Program-made: the position numbers and the translations under genes
Origin: JAGQOZ01 sp041399205
GTDB taxonomy: Bacteria > Planctomycetota > Planctomycetia > Pirellulales > Pirellulaceae
Direction: 5' to 3'
DNA length: 64,000 bases
Assembly (NCBI GenBank): GCA_041399205.1
Contig: JAWKTK010000025.1
Span: 62,001-126,000 of the forward strand
Shown here: positions 47,276 through 56,061 of the stretch, piece after piece
Numbering within the stretch: position 1 is the stretch's first letter
Layout of the letters: each line of letters opens with the position of its first letter
The notes under the pieces: model-generated
What the model saw: the letters and a program-made list of their open reading frames with translations, nothing else
Told to the model about the DNA's origin: nothing
Database searches by the model: none

Positions 47276-48379
47276 TCAGGACTGGTTGGCTTGCCCGGGA
47301 TTTCGTTTTTTGGGATGTCCTTTGGCCAACTGCTGTTCTTCTTGGTCGGCAGTCGTGTGTCGCGGTTGCTGACTACGCCCTTGCTTTCGACCGGCTGCTT
47401 TCGTCGGTTTGGCTGCGGCCGTTGGACGACGGCGTTTCTTACCGCCAGCTGACACAGACTTGTCACTCGACGGCTTGGAACGAGACTTTGACTTTGACTT
47501 TGACTTTGACTTTGCTTTGGACGGGGAATTGGACCGAAATTTAGAATCAGGTTTGGGTTTGGCTTTTTTCTTCGGGCGACTATCAGGACTATCCTGAGTT
47601 GCCGCGCGCAGCGCCGCGATTTCGTCTCGAGTTAATTCGCGATAGGCGCCGGTAGGCAATTCGCCCAATTTTAGCGGACCGAGCGCCACGCGTTTCAGCT
47701 GCAGCACCTTGTGGCCAACTCGAGCCAGCATGCGGCGAATTTCGCGATTCTTGCCTTCGTCCAAGACAATTTCCAGCGTCGCTTTCTGTTCGGTATAACT
47801 TTTGATTCGCACCGAAACAGCTTGAGCAAAACCTTCGGCCAAGTGAACACCTTGCCGAAGTTTCTTGATAATTTCTATGTCCGGCTTGCCTCGCACCACG
47901 GCATGGTAGGTCTTGGTGACTTTATATCGAGGATGTGCCAGGCGGTTGGCCAAATCACCATCGTTGGTGACCAAAATCAGGCCGCTACTGCTTTTGTCTA
48001 AACGTCCGACGGTGAACAAGCGATCTTCGGTATCAATTAAATCGATCACGCGTGTCCGAGCCCACGGGTCTCGATTGGTACTCAGGACGTCGACTGGCTT
48101 GTTCAGCATGAAGTAGCGAGGTTTGGAGATTCGCACCACTTCTCCGTCGACTCGCACTTCTTGCGAATCCACGTCCACTCGAGTCCCCAGTTCATCAACC
48201 ACCTTTCGGTCAATTTCGACGCGACCCTCCAAGATCAACTCTTCACATTCTCGGCGACTACCGTACCCGGCAGCGGCCAGAACTTTTTGCAGACGAGGCT
48301 GATGGGGCGAAGATTCCGGAGCGGATGATGGGCGAGCCGACCGGCTTTTGGATTGCGAAGCTTTCTTGCGCTTGGCCAT
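47276..48379 (-). CDS. rluB: Ribosomal RNA pseudouridine synthase (RsuA/RluB family) with Lys/Ser-rich tail
   Basis: A 367-residue protein. N-terminal S4 domain: 'RLQKVLAAAGYGSRRECEEL' and 'ILEGRVEID'. Catalytic domain: 'YFMLNKPVDVLSTNRDPWAR', 'LFTVGRLDKSSSGLILVTND' with the catalytic Asp in GRLD, and 'EGKNREIRRMLARVGHKVLQ', as in RluB/RsuA enzymes that modify 16S or 23S rRNA. The last 120 residues form a disordered, highly basic tail (KKKAKPKPDSK, a KSKSKSKSKS run encoded by a 6-bp tandem repeat at 47485-47514, then QGRSQQPRHTT), probably RNA- or ribosome-binding. The target uridine cannot be told from sequence, so the symbol is tentative. Confidence 0.88.
   Translation of the reverse strand: MAKRKKASQSKSRSARPSSAPESSPHQPRLQKVLAAAGYGSRRECEELILEGRVEIDRKVVDELGTRVDVDSQEVRVDGEVVRISKPRYFMLNKPVDVLSTNRDPWARTRVIDLIDTEDRLFTVGRLDKSSSGLILVTNDGDLANRLAHPRYKVTKTYHAVVRGKPDIEIIKKLRQGVHLAEGFAQAVSVRIKSYTEQKATLEIVLDEGKNREIRRMLARVGHKVLQLKRVALGPLKLGELPTGAYRELTRDEIAALRAATQDSPDSRPKKKAKPKPDSKFRSNSPSKAKSKSKSKSKSRSKPSSDKSVSAGGKKRRRPTAAAKPTKAAGRKQGRSQQPRHTTADQEEQQLAKGHPKKRNPGQANQS
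47485..47514. repeat. Hexanucleotide tandem repeat (ACTTTG)x5 inside the pseudouridine synthase gene
   Basis: Five perfect copies of ACTTTG on the plus strand encode a Lys-Ser run (KSKSKSKSKS) on the minus strand. The number of copies could vary by slippage without changing the frame. Confidence 0.95.
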
Positions 48380-48804
48380 GGAAATTCATTCCTACGAAGC
48401 AAACAGTGGCGTTCGCAATGCTAGTTAGGTGCCTCACACGGCAGCTGGATAGGGTGCTAGCGAAGGTGCTGTAGCGAATTCAACATTCGCTTCGGCAACC
48501 ACTGGATTTGATTGGACTGTACACCAAAATCGCCGCGAACTATAGTCCCCCGCTGGCGAGTTTCCGTCGGCGACGAACAACCAAACCCTAGCCCGACGCG
48601 TCAGCGAGGGAAAACCAAACCCTAGCCCGACGCGTTAGTTTTGAAGTAGGGCTCTTGCGTTGTTTCGCCAAAGAACCAGCCGCTTGGGCGCTAGCCCCGG
48701 ACGCCGATGTGAAAAGTCCGGGGCTAGCGCCCAAGCGGCTGGATTATGACTGGTCACGCCCAAACGGCTAAGATTTTGCCGAGATCAATCAAGGAAAACC
48801 GGAC
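48380..48804. repeat. Intergenic region with direct repeats and a long perfect inverted repeat
   Basis: A 425-base gap without a gene. It holds two near-identical 26-base copies of AACCAAACCCTAGCCCGACG plus CGT(C/T)AG at 48579-48604 and 48613-48638, and a perfect 27-bp inverted repeat at 48676-48702 / 48716-48742 with a 13-base spacer, built around GCGCTAGCCCCGGAC. The inverted repeat would form a very stable hairpin. These are REP-like elements by appearance; no mobile gene accompanies them. Two copies with 8 bases between do not make a CRISPR array. Confidence 0.85.
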
Positions 48805-49341
48805 ATGAGCAAAAGGCGAACGAGCACGTGGTTGGCGTCCGCTGCCGTTGCGCTATGCCTGTCCGGGTGTGCTCGGCAAAGTTATTGGAACGGCGCTCCG
48901 AACGGTAATCCGTGGGCCGGGCGACCGAACTTGCCCAACACGTCGGCGCCGCTGCCGGGAACGACTCTGCCGCCACCCAACGCCAATCTGCCAGGCAGCC
49001 TCAATGGACTGCCACGCAGCTCGAACGGCGCCATTCCGAATGCAAACTTGCCGCCGACAGCCGGCGGTGCCATGAGCGTGCCAACGCCTTCTTTGCCCGG
49101 TGTGGCAAACCTGCCGCCCGGCAGCAGCGCTCGCAAACTGTTCCCGTCCATCCAGCGTCCGAATTGGAATTCGCCTGGTACTATCCAACAGCAACAACAA
49201 CGAGCGACCGTGTTCGACCCGTTTGCCGACAACTTTGCCGCGCCAGAAATTGTCGGCGGCCGACCTCGTGAATTCAACAAACCAACTCCGCACGCAGAAC
49301 AAGCCGATACGTACAGCGAAAATTTTTCTTGGCCGTGGTGA
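48805..49341 (+). CDS. Pro/Asn/Leu-rich lipoprotein
   Basis: A 178-residue protein with a lipoprotein signal (MSKRRTSTWLASAAVALCLS then GC; lipobox LSGC, Cys about residue 22). The mature part is low complexity, with repeated NLP/LPG/LPP units ('PNLPNTSAPLPGTTLPPPNA', 'GAIPNANLPPTAGGAMS'), followed by 'SARKLFPSIQRPNWNSPGTI' and QQQQQ. It probably is an extended, disordered surface lipoprotein. No family recognised. It is 28 bases upstream of the next gene. Confidence 0.75.
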   Translation: MSKRRTSTWLASAAVALCLSGCARQSYWNGAPNGNPWAGRPNLPNTSAPLPGTTLPPPNANLPGSLNGLPRSSNGAIPNANLPPTAGGAMSVPTPSLPGVANLPPGSSARKLFPSIQRPNWNSPGTIQQQQQRATVFDPFADNFAAPEIVGGRPREFNKPTPHAEQADTYSENFSWPW

Positions 49342-49369
49342 TTTTTTTATTGATTGAAGGCACTAATAA

Positions 49370-50299
49370 ATGCGTTTGAAACGATTGCATTGCGTTTTGC
49401 TCGTTTTCGCTTCTGCCGCACTGGTGCACGGTAACGAAGTCGAAGACTATAGAATCGCGATTCGAACGGCTCTGGACGAATGGCGGCGTGCGTCGCACAA
49501 CGTCCAATTGGACTGTGTTACAGAGCTCTATAACGTCGAATATGACCAGGAAGTAACGCAGCGAAAAATAGTCGACCTTGCGACGTACGATTGTAAACTA
49601 TTGCGAATTGACAATAGCTATCGTTCAACGATTGCGTGGACTATTAACAATAGTGGACCACCCAGACTTCTTCAAACGGTCCAGTGCCACCGAAACGCCA
49701 AGGCAGGAGTAGTCAGATTACATTCCACAGATACTCAGACGCCTGGCGAGCAGTTTGGGGTCATTCGTCTCGAAGAGGACGGCTTCACGAAAGTGAATCG
49801 TGCAAACTTTTGGTTTGACGGGAGCTATTTGGGCGCCGAGGAATTCTTCGTCACCTATCTACTGAGCCAACTTGATAGGGCGAAAATTGAGGTCCGCGAT
49901 GGTGGCATGGTATTGGTCACGGATATTAGTGAACGGTCCGGTGTGACGTGTGAGTGTAAGTGGGTTTTGTCAGAACAGTGGGGATTTCTTCCATCAAAGT
50001 TCCTTCGCCATCTGTCGAAAGACCAAGAGGCGTTTTTTCATGACCGGACTTTAGAAGTAAACGAAATGATAAGGGTAGACGAGGTTTGGTTTCCGAAGAA
50101 GTTCACGGAGTGGGAATACAACAACACAAGTGCGAAGGCTGGGTATGTTAACATGTACGATTCCACGGTCAGTAACGTTGAGTTCGGATCGCTAAAACAA
50201 CAGGACTTGGAGTTGGTTTTTCCCAGGGGAACGATTGTCCATGATCAGATAATTGGAGCGTGGCGTGGACTTCCGATTGGAATGAAAGCATTGGACTAG
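49370..50299 (+). CDS. Secreted hypothetical protein
   Basis: A 309-residue protein with a signal peptide (MRLKRLHCVLLVFASAALVH then GNE). The mature part alternates beta strands ('LYNVEYDQEVTQRKIVDLAT', 'RVDEVWFPKKFTEWEYNNTS', 'NMYDSTVSNVEFGSLKQQDL') in a way reminiscent of LolA-like outer-membrane carrier domains found in planctomycete secreted proteins ('EVRDGGMVLVTDISERSGVT'), but I cannot confirm the family. Codon use and length look normal. It is convergent with the gene at 50389. Confidence 0.7.
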   Translation: MRLKRLHCVLLVFASAALVHGNEVEDYRIAIRTALDEWRRASHNVQLDCVTELYNVEYDQEVTQRKIVDLATYDCKLLRIDNSYRSTIAWTINNSGPPRLLQTVQCHRNAKAGVVRLHSTDTQTPGEQFGVIRLEEDGFTKVNRANFWFDGSYLGAEEFFVTYLLSQLDRAKIEVRDGGMVLVTDISERSGVTCECKWVLSEQWGFLPSKFLRHLSKDQEAFFHDRTLEVNEMIRVDEVWFPKKFTEWEYNNTSAKAGYVNMYDSTVSNVEFGSLKQQDLELVFPRGTIVHDQIIGAWRGLPIGMKALD

Positions 50300-50388
50300 C
50301 CAAACAAATATCCAAAACTGCAAAGTGCTCGTGGCTAGTCCAAGGTCTACTTGTATGTGCCTGGGGAACGAAGCGGAGGCACATTGCG

Positions 50389-51759
50389 TCACCGACGTCG
50401 AATCGTATAGCTTCTTCGAGTTTGGTAGCTTTGGTCGACACCGGGAACAATGGGCATGCGAATGGTTGCGGTGTCGCCGTTTCGTTCATATTCGAAGGGT
50501 AATTCGGTTAGCGGGTCTCGGGGCGCTGGTAATTCGAGCTGATCGAGCGAACCAGGTAGGTCGTCGTGTTTCGCCAGATAGTCGCGAATCGATTCGATCG
50601 TTTGCAGCAATTTGACTCGGCGGTCAAACCGATGTAAGGCCACAAAGGTTTTTGCCGGCCGTTCGGGAAATGGCGAAGCCGGGGAGTCAACGGAGTGCAG
50701 AATTTGAGCGATTTCTTCTTCGACCTTGACAAGACGTTCTAGGGCTCGTGGAGCGGGCATCGAATATGCCGTCTCAATTTTTGCGTGCATGATTTCGTTT
50801 TGCGCCAAGATCCACCGCATGACGATCGCTTCAGGAGCAAGTGTTCCAAGTTGTTTGTCAGTAAACTCTTGCTGCTCCTTCAGGAAACGCGTGGCTGCGA
50901 TTAGCATCTTTGCCTTCAGCGTTGCGGCTTCATCCTTGGAAATATCGATCGTGTTGTAATCTAGCAAATAGGTAGTAAACTCGTTGGCTACGTTTTTCCA
51001 AGCCTCGACGTCGTTCATCGCAGGTGGAACAGGCTGTAGCGAGCGAAGTGATTTTGGGATGTTCTGAGCATCCCAATGCAGAGCAACGGTGTTGTCACCA
51101 AGAAAGTCGGGCAGAAGCCCAAACGCCCAATACAGATTTGGGCTATCGGGTTGTTCTATAAGAATTTCGCACCGATCAAGTCCCATGTCTGCAATGGCAA
51201 CCGCAATAAGCTGATTGGGAATAAAAGGCCCACGAGCCACATGTTGTGCGCACGCAAACTGGGTCTTCAAAGCGTCTATCGCCGCCAAGTAGTCTCGCTT
51301 TGCTATTTGCTGTCCGGCCCAAAGTGCTTGCCCTCGTCCGGCGATCTGTAGCATGCCCTGCGCGTCCGGCAATAGAATCATCCCTAATGGTTCTTGATCC
51401 AAAGGGTAGTTCCATTCTGCGAATCGCAATAAGGCAGCGCGACGCAGTTCGCGATTGAAATCATCGTAACGCAATTCGTCGGTGATTCTGGGGTCATCGT
51501 ATGGAAGGTCTAATAACTCTTTCAACTTTGGTTCGACGTCCCGCATGAACGAATGTCGCTCCCAGATGATTCTCAGTAGCACGACTGCCGCATTCCCGTC
51601 TCGCAATTCTGTGTCGGCCGGGATGAGCCGAAGCCGCGTCGGATGTTTCGCCATCGCACTTGGTGAAACGGAAATCGTTTTTTCTAGTAGGTCCTGTGCG
51701 GGAACTGTGTTGTTCGAAAGGAATACAGCAGCGCATATTACGATCCAGCGAAGGGGCAT
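50389..51759 (-). CDS. Secreted hypothetical protein of the sigma/anti-sigma operon
   Basis: A 456-residue exported protein (signal peptide MPLRWIVICAAVFLSNNTVP then AQD). Mostly helical, with 'RLRLIPADTELRDGNAAVVL', 'LPDAQGMLQIAGRGQALWAG', 'LYWAFGLLPDFLGDNTVALH' and a C-terminal 'DDLPGSLDQLELPAPRDPLT', 'ELPFEYERNGDTATIRM'. The last part resembles the C-terminal region of secretin- or pilin-like planctomycete proteins ('LPxSLDxLxxPxPxDPxTxxPF'), a pattern I recall from related hypothetical proteins. It is the third gene of an operon after a sigma factor and a membrane protein, so it may be a target or effector of that pair. Confidence 0.7.
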   Translation of the reverse strand: MPLRWIVICAAVFLSNNTVPAQDLLEKTISVSPSAMAKHPTRLRLIPADTELRDGNAAVVLLRIIWERHSFMRDVEPKLKELLDLPYDDPRITDELRYDDFNRELRRAALLRFAEWNYPLDQEPLGMILLPDAQGMLQIAGRGQALWAGQQIAKRDYLAAIDALKTQFACAQHVARGPFIPNQLIAVAIADMGLDRCEILIEQPDSPNLYWAFGLLPDFLGDNTVALHWDAQNIPKSLRSLQPVPPAMNDVEAWKNVANEFTTYLLDYNTIDISKDEAATLKAKMLIAATRFLKEQQEFTDKQLGTLAPEAIVMRWILAQNEIMHAKIETAYSMPAPRALERLVKVEEEIAQILHSVDSPASPFPERPAKTFVALHRFDRRVKLLQTIESIRDYLAKHDDLPGSLDQLELPAPRDPLTELPFEYERNGDTATIRMPIVPGVDQSYQTRRSYTIRRR

Positions 51760-51802
51760 GGCGATCCTCCTTTTGAAGAGTGTGTCAGTGAATGAACGTG
51801 TC

Positions 51803-52372
51803 CTAGATTTTCAGGTCGTCTAATAGTCGCCGAACTGATCGGGCGCGAATGGGATTACTCGGCTCGGGCGTTTCTCGCTTGTCTAGCTCCGAGATGTCGG
51901 GCGGTGACGTCAGATGATCCCCTCGCAGAAAAGCATCGAGCTTTGTCCCTCTGGCTGCCACAAACAGCGAGGTTTCGTGAGACGAAAAGCCGAATCCCTG
52001 TTGTGGTGTAGGTGCCTTCGGAACATCAACGAGTTTTGATGCCAGTGAGTCATTAGAGCCGACTGACACGTCCTGTGGTTGCGATTCGACAATCAGTGGG
52101 TCTGCAGGGGCAATTCGTCCAGCGAAGCTGCCTGCGAAAAACGCGGCAATCACGATGGCTATATTTGCCCAAGTAAGCAAGGCACGGCGATTGTGGTTCG
52201 TGCGCAGCTTGGTACCCAAACCGCCGCTGGCCGCAAAACCACAACGGTACATTAATTCGTCTCGGTTGTTTGGTGTCGCATCAATCGGAATAGACCGCAA
52301 TTGATTAGCAAATGCAATGGATTGCATGTTTTCATCATGGGGCCCAGATTGGTTTACTTCTTCGTCTTGCAT
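51803..52372 (-). CDS. Putative membrane anti-sigma factor
   Basis: A 189-residue protein with a soluble N-terminus ('SIAFANQLRSIPIDATPNNR', 'DELMYRCGFAASGG'), one membrane helix at about residues 67-85 ('ALLTWANIAIVIAAFFAGSF') and a C-terminal extracytoplasmic tail. The 'RDELMYRCGFAAS' segment resembles the short start of other planctomycete anti-sigma-like proteins. It overlaps the 3' end of the ECF sigma gene by 19 bases on the same strand and is followed after 43 bases by an exported protein. Role inferred from position. Confidence 0.6.
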   Translation of the reverse strand: MQDEEVNQSGPHDENMQSIAFANQLRSIPIDATPNNRDELMYRCGFAASGGLGTKLRTNHNRRALLTWANIAIVIAAFFAGSFAGRIAPADPLIVESQPQDVSVGSNDSLASKLVDVPKAPTPQQGFGFSSHETSLFVAARGTKLDAFLRGDHLTSPPDISELDKRETPEPSNPIRARSVRRLLDDLKI

Positions 52373-52842
52373 GGTTCACCGTACAGGATTCGCAAATTAT
52401 TAATCGCCGTTTGGTAACGACGCCAAACGGTAGCTCGTGACTGACCAGTTGCTTTCGCAATGTCTTCAAAACTTAGCCCGGCCCATAGTTTTGCGACAAC
52501 CACTTCTCGCTCCATGTCCGACAACCGGTTTAGGTTTTCGAGCAATTCGGTCGCTTCCACGGACTTTCCAATCGAGCTAGATTGGTGTTCGCCTTTGGCA
52601 ACTGCGGATTCACGTCGATTACGGCGTTGGCGCTTTTTGCGTTCGTTAATTCCAATATTGCGACTGGTTTGATAAAGCCATGCAACTGGATTTTCTGGAA
52701 CGACTTCTGCTCCTGCTAAAGCAATAAACGCTTGCTGCACAATGTCCTCCGCAGCTTCATCTCCAGGGCCAACCCACATGAGCAACGGGCCCCAGTGAAG
52801 GTCGATTAAATGCGCAAGTTGTGTCTGCGAAATCGGCATCAA
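52354..52842 (-). CDS. ECF-type RNA polymerase sigma factor
   Basis: A 162-residue sigma factor. Region 2: 'LHWGPLLMWVGPGDEAAEDI' and VQQAFIALAG; then 'PVAWLYQTSRNIGINERKKR'; region 4: 'NRLSDMEREVVVAKLWAGLS' and 'FEDIAKATGQSRATVWRRYQ'. First of a three-gene minus-strand operon (sigma, putative anti-sigma, exported protein). Start at 52842 or the second ATG at 52839. Confidence 0.9.
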   Translation of the reverse strand: MMPISQTQLAHLIDLHWGPLLMWVGPGDEAAEDIVQQAFIALAGAEVVPENPVAWLYQTSRNIGINERKKRQRRNRRESAVAKGEHQSSSIGKSVEATELLENLNRLSDMEREVVVAKLWAGLSFEDIAKATGQSRATVWRRYQTAINNLRILYGEPCKTKK

Positions 52843-53072
52843 TTCGGCGGTTGAACCTGTGTGAAGCGGGAAAAAGCGACAATCGAATTCCGTTTACGAT
52901 CAAGTCAACGCGGGCATGGACGTTGTTTCACAAGAAAATGGAAACGTCGTCATTTTAGTTGCAAAAAGCCGCTGACTGGCGGCGAGAAGATGCTTCGCCG
53001 AGATGTTTTCACTCGTCGATTCACGGTTGTTTTCCGTCCACATTAACGCTTTCTGCCAGAGTAAGGCGTTTG

Positions 53073-53131
53073 TAGTCCCGCCTTTAGGCGGAATTGGTCT
53101 TATAGAAAATTTCCGCCTAAAGGCGGGACTA
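53073..53131. repeat. Perfect 21-bp inverted repeat, dispersed element
   Basis: TAGTCCCGCCTTTAGGCGGA plus A (53073-53093) is repeated exactly inverted at 53111-53131, with a 17-base spacer. Each arm also contains a small inner palindrome. A single arm occurs at 18172-18192. The element lies between the sigma operon and the beta-propeller gene, in a gap of about 310 bases that shows nothing else. Confidence 0.9.
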
Positions 53132-53155
53132 CGAACCAATCATGACGCTGCCCAG

Positions 53156-54640
53156 CTAATTAGGCTTTTGCGTCTTCGGAATCAACTCAAGACAGACCAA
53201 TCGATCTTTGCCTCGAACATATAACAGTCCGTGCGAAACGATCGGTGCGGCCCAGGCGGGATATTTAATGAGGCGAGTTTGCTGGTCGGTGCGTTCGTCT
53301 GTGATGGCAATGCCGGCGGATTCGGGAGTGCGGAGGACGAGCTTCGAAATTTCTTCGTAACGGTCGGGATTCGCTTTCAACAAGCGAAGCGTTCCATCTT
53401 CGCCCAAACAAATGAAATGGTTGTCAATGTACAGCAGGCTGGTGCGAGTCAATTCCGGTTCGCTCCATCGCACCTTGCCTGTCTTCCAATCGATACAACG
53501 AAGTTCCGCGTTGTACAGATGTCGACCGCTACAGCCATACAAGTAACCATCGTGATGGATGGCGGTGTTCCAGTGCGTTTGCATGGCCTTGGTACGACTG
53601 CGATCTGAATCTTGCCAGACAACTTGCGCGTCTTGGTTCGCCGAGACTTTCAGTAGCGCACTACCAGGACCGTACGCTTCCGAAATGAAGACTTGGTTTC
53701 CCACCACAACCGGCACGCTGGCATTGACGCTCTCTAAAATGGAAGCTCGCCAAGGAAAGAAAAAATCTTGTTTGCCCGCAGCAGGGTCAAAGCCAATCAG
53801 TCCACCTCGTGCGAACGCAAAACACCAGTCTCGCGAACCGATTTTGGCCAATTTCAGCGAAGCGTAGCTGGCCAATTCGTCACTAAACTTGTAGCGAATC
53901 TGGCCTGTGCGTTTGTCGAACGCCACAATTCCGCTACCATTCCCGGTCACTCGATCCAATGCTCCCGGCGGCAATGCATGATCTTCCTGTGGGCTTCCGC
54001 CGATCATGGTAATCAGTAGTTCGCCATGCACCACAGGCGTGCTGCCGACGCCAAAGAAGTTTTGAATCACGCCAAACGTTTTGTTCGTATCGACTTTCCA
54101 AATCACCGCACCGTCATTCAGGTCCAGGCAGTGCAACATGCCTTCGACACCCAAAAGGTAAATTCGATTCTCGTCAATCACCGGAGAACAACGCGGTCCC
54201 GAATTGTAACCGTACATGTCTTGGTAGTCGGACGGATACGTGAATTTCCAAATCGGATCGCCCGTTTCGGCATTCCAACAATACAAGATAGCAGTCCCGT
54301 CGTCGTAGTCCGGTTGCAGCATACGGCCTCGGCTAATACTGCCAATGCAATAACTTTCGGCCAGTGGTTTGTCCCACACCACTTTCAGCCCTTCCGCCGG
54401 CCATGGCGAGATAATGCCTGTTTCCGAAGACTTGCTGTCGCCGGTCGGGCCTAAGAACACAGGCCAGTCGACGCCAGTCTGCCGTTGACCCAAATCTGGA
54501 GGCAGTCTTGCAGGCGAATTCGCTGCAGTTTGTGCGAATGACACATCCGCCAGCGACAGAACGCCGCATACAAGCAACAAGGAAAAGGTGCCGAAGAAGC
54601 GGTCACAATTCGAATAACAGGCAAAGACAAATCGGTTCAT
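53156..54640 (-). CDS. Secreted PQQ-like beta-propeller protein
   Basis: A 494-residue exported protein, start ATG 54640 (MNRFVFACYSNCDRFFGTFS) with a hydrophobic signal region near residues 18-35 and cleavage near VSFAQ. It opens with 'GVDWPVFLGPTGDSKSSETG', typical of the planctomycete 'F-L/R-G-P' outer beta-propeller family, then blades 'NAETGDPIWKFTYPSDYQDM', 'DLNDGAVIWKVDTN', 'DKRTGQIRYKFSDE' and 'DWKTGKVRWSEPELTRTSLL'. It is related to, but not a close copy of, the protein at 25554. Ligand and role unknown. In-frame codons upstream to 54706 give a poorer signal. Confidence 0.85.
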   Translation of the reverse strand: MNRFVFACYSNCDRFFGTFSLLLVCGVLSLADVSFAQTAANSPARLPPDLGQRQTGVDWPVFLGPTGDSKSSETGIISPWPAEGLKVVWDKPLAESYCIGSISRGRMLQPDYDDGTAILYCWNAETGDPIWKFTYPSDYQDMYGYNSGPRCSPVIDENRIYLLGVEGMLHCLDLNDGAVIWKVDTNKTFGVIQNFFGVGSTPVVHGELLITMIGGSPQEDHALPPGALDRVTGNGSGIVAFDKRTGQIRYKFSDELASYASLKLAKIGSRDWCFAFARGGLIGFDPAAGKQDFFFPWRASILESVNASVPVVVGNQVFISEAYGPGSALLKVSANQDAQVVWQDSDRSRTKAMQTHWNTAIHHDGYLYGCSGRHLYNAELRCIDWKTGKVRWSEPELTRTSLLYIDNHFICLGEDGTLRLLKANPDRYEEISKLVLRTPESAGIAITDERTDQQTRLIKYPAWAAPIVSHGLLYVRGKDRLVCLELIPKTQKPN

Positions 54641-54763
54641 AGGAAATAGCAGTAGGGAATGGAAGCGAATGATGAAAACAGACAGCTTACGATGAACCGA
54701 CCGCAATTGAAAGCTGTGTTGACGCCAGGCGTTTTGTTGGGAATGGGCAGCCGAACGAACCGG

Positions 54764-55164
54764 TCACGGCTGAAAAACTTCAAACGATTTTTCTCCAATG
54801 ATGCGTCCGTCTAATTCGACCCACATCCGCCACGTGCCCAGTTTGTCGTGGATGGGTGACCAGATGGTGTCACCCAAATAGAAGTTCCAGTCGTTCGTTT
54901 TCACATAGACCGTGCCGTCAAAGGTGCACGCAGTTGACCGTTGTCGTCCAAGATCCCTGGATGGTCAATGCAATAATATAGCTGTTGATTCTTGGCACCT
55001 TGGATTTGCAGGACAAAGCCAAATTCAATGTCGATGCGGGCGGGAATGCGATTGGTGATTTCGACAACGTCGGGCAGTTCTTTGGAATGGGTATCCCATT
55101 GCGAGTAGATGCCGTAACTGCGGAGCCGAATTTCCGGTTTGCGTTTGGCCATGACGAAGTTCAT
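54764..55164 (-). pseudogene. DUF3859-like protein, one frameshift
   Basis: The first frame reads 'KPEIRLRSYGIYSQWDTHSK', 'VVEITNRIPARIDIEFGFVL' and 'YCIDHPGILDDNGQ' before stopping at 54901. In the -1 frame the sequence continues as 'FDGTVYVKTNDWNFYLGDTI', 'KLGTWRMWVELDGRIIGEKS' and FEVFQP to a stop at 54764. Together they give the full pattern of the DUF3859 family (short beta-sandwich ending in 'GxWxxxxxxxGxxxxxxxFxV'). Adding one G to the GG at 54923-54924 (CC on the coding strand) restores the frame. It follows larE after only 8 bases on the same strand, so it belongs to that operon. Start at 55164 or 55152. Confidence 0.7.
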
Positions 55165-55172
55165 CTGCGAAT

Positions 55173-56024
55173 TTACGAACCGGACTGAATGGACGCGGCC
55201 AGAACTTCCACGGGAACCAGCGAATTCAGGCTTCCGGAACGAAAGCCGGCCAAGTCCAAGGTGACGAATCGAAATCCCAATTCAACCAAATGTCGCTGAA
55301 CGACTTGAAAAAGATCGGCTTGCAAGAACCGAACAAAATCGCCTTGCGGTACTTCAATCCTGGCGACATCGCCTTCATGATAGCGAACTCGGACAATTCC
55401 AAAGCCGTGATCTTTTAAAAAGCGTTCAGCGGATTCGATCATTCGCAATCGTTCCGGCGAAACGGTTTGCCCGTAGGCAATGCGGCTGGACAAACACGGC
55501 GCCGCGGGCTTGTCCCAAACGGACAAATTCCAAAACTTCGCCACGTCGCGTACTTGTTGTTTGGTAAGACCGCATTCGGCCAGTGGACTACGAACGTGAT
55601 GTTCCGCTGCCGCTTGCATACCAGGTCGGTAATCCGCTTGATCGTCCAGATTCGCACCGTTGACCAAAATCCACTGCGGATGCTGCTGTTGAACCGGCTT
55701 TAGTTGCGAATAGAGTTCCGTCTTGCAGTGGTAACAGCGGCGTTCGTCATTCTTTAAGTAGTTTGGATTGTCAAATTCCGAAGTCGCAATCCATGTGTGA
55801 CGAATGCCAATCTGCTTGGCCGTTTCCATGGCGGCGTTGCGTTCCGTTTCCGACAGACTAGCGCTGGTGGCCGTGACAGCCAAACTGTTTTCGCCCAACG
55901 CGAACGCGGCTGCTTGGGCGACGACGGCCGAATCCACTCCGCCCGAAAACGCCACAATGCAGCCGGAGTAATCCGAAAAATATCGAATCAAACTCTCGGC
56001 CAGCTGCTGGACTGAACTGCTCAT
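55173..56024 (-). CDS. larE: ATP-dependent sacrificial sulfur transferase LarE
   Basis: A 283-residue PP-loop enzyme. ATP site: 'CIVAFSGGVDSAVVAQAAAF' (SGGVDS); then 'DERRCYHCKTELYSQLKPVQ', 'ILVNGANLDDQADYRPGMQA', 'SPLAECGLTKQQVRDVAKFW' and 'WDKPAAPCLSSRIAYGQTVS'. LarE activates the nicotinate-derived lactate racemase cofactor and donates sulfur from its own Cys; the Cys in PAAPC is the position of the sacrificed cysteine in characterised members. No larB/larC/larA neighbour is seen, which is common for LarE homologues outside the lar operon. It sits 37 bases after the thioredoxin-like gene and 8 before the DUF3859-like gene. Confidence 0.9.
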   Translation of the reverse strand: MSSSVQQLAESLIRYFSDYSGCIVAFSGGVDSAVVAQAAAFALGENSLAVTATSASLSETERNAAMETAKQIGIRHTWIATSEFDNPNYLKNDERRCYHCKTELYSQLKPVQQQHPQWILVNGANLDDQADYRPGMQAAAEHHVRSPLAECGLTKQQVRDVAKFWNLSVWDKPAAPCLSSRIAYGQTVSPERLRMIESAERFLKDHGFGIVRVRYHEGDVARIEVPQGDFVRFLQADLFQVVQRHLVELGFRFVTLDLAGFRSGSLNSLVPVEVLAASIQSGS

Positions 56025-56061
56025 TGCAACGTTTCTTGTTATCTGTGTCTGCTTCGAAAAG

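Noticed and set aside
48579..48638. CRISPR-like direct repeats
   Set aside because: Only two copies separated by 8 bases, no spacer pattern and no cas gene.
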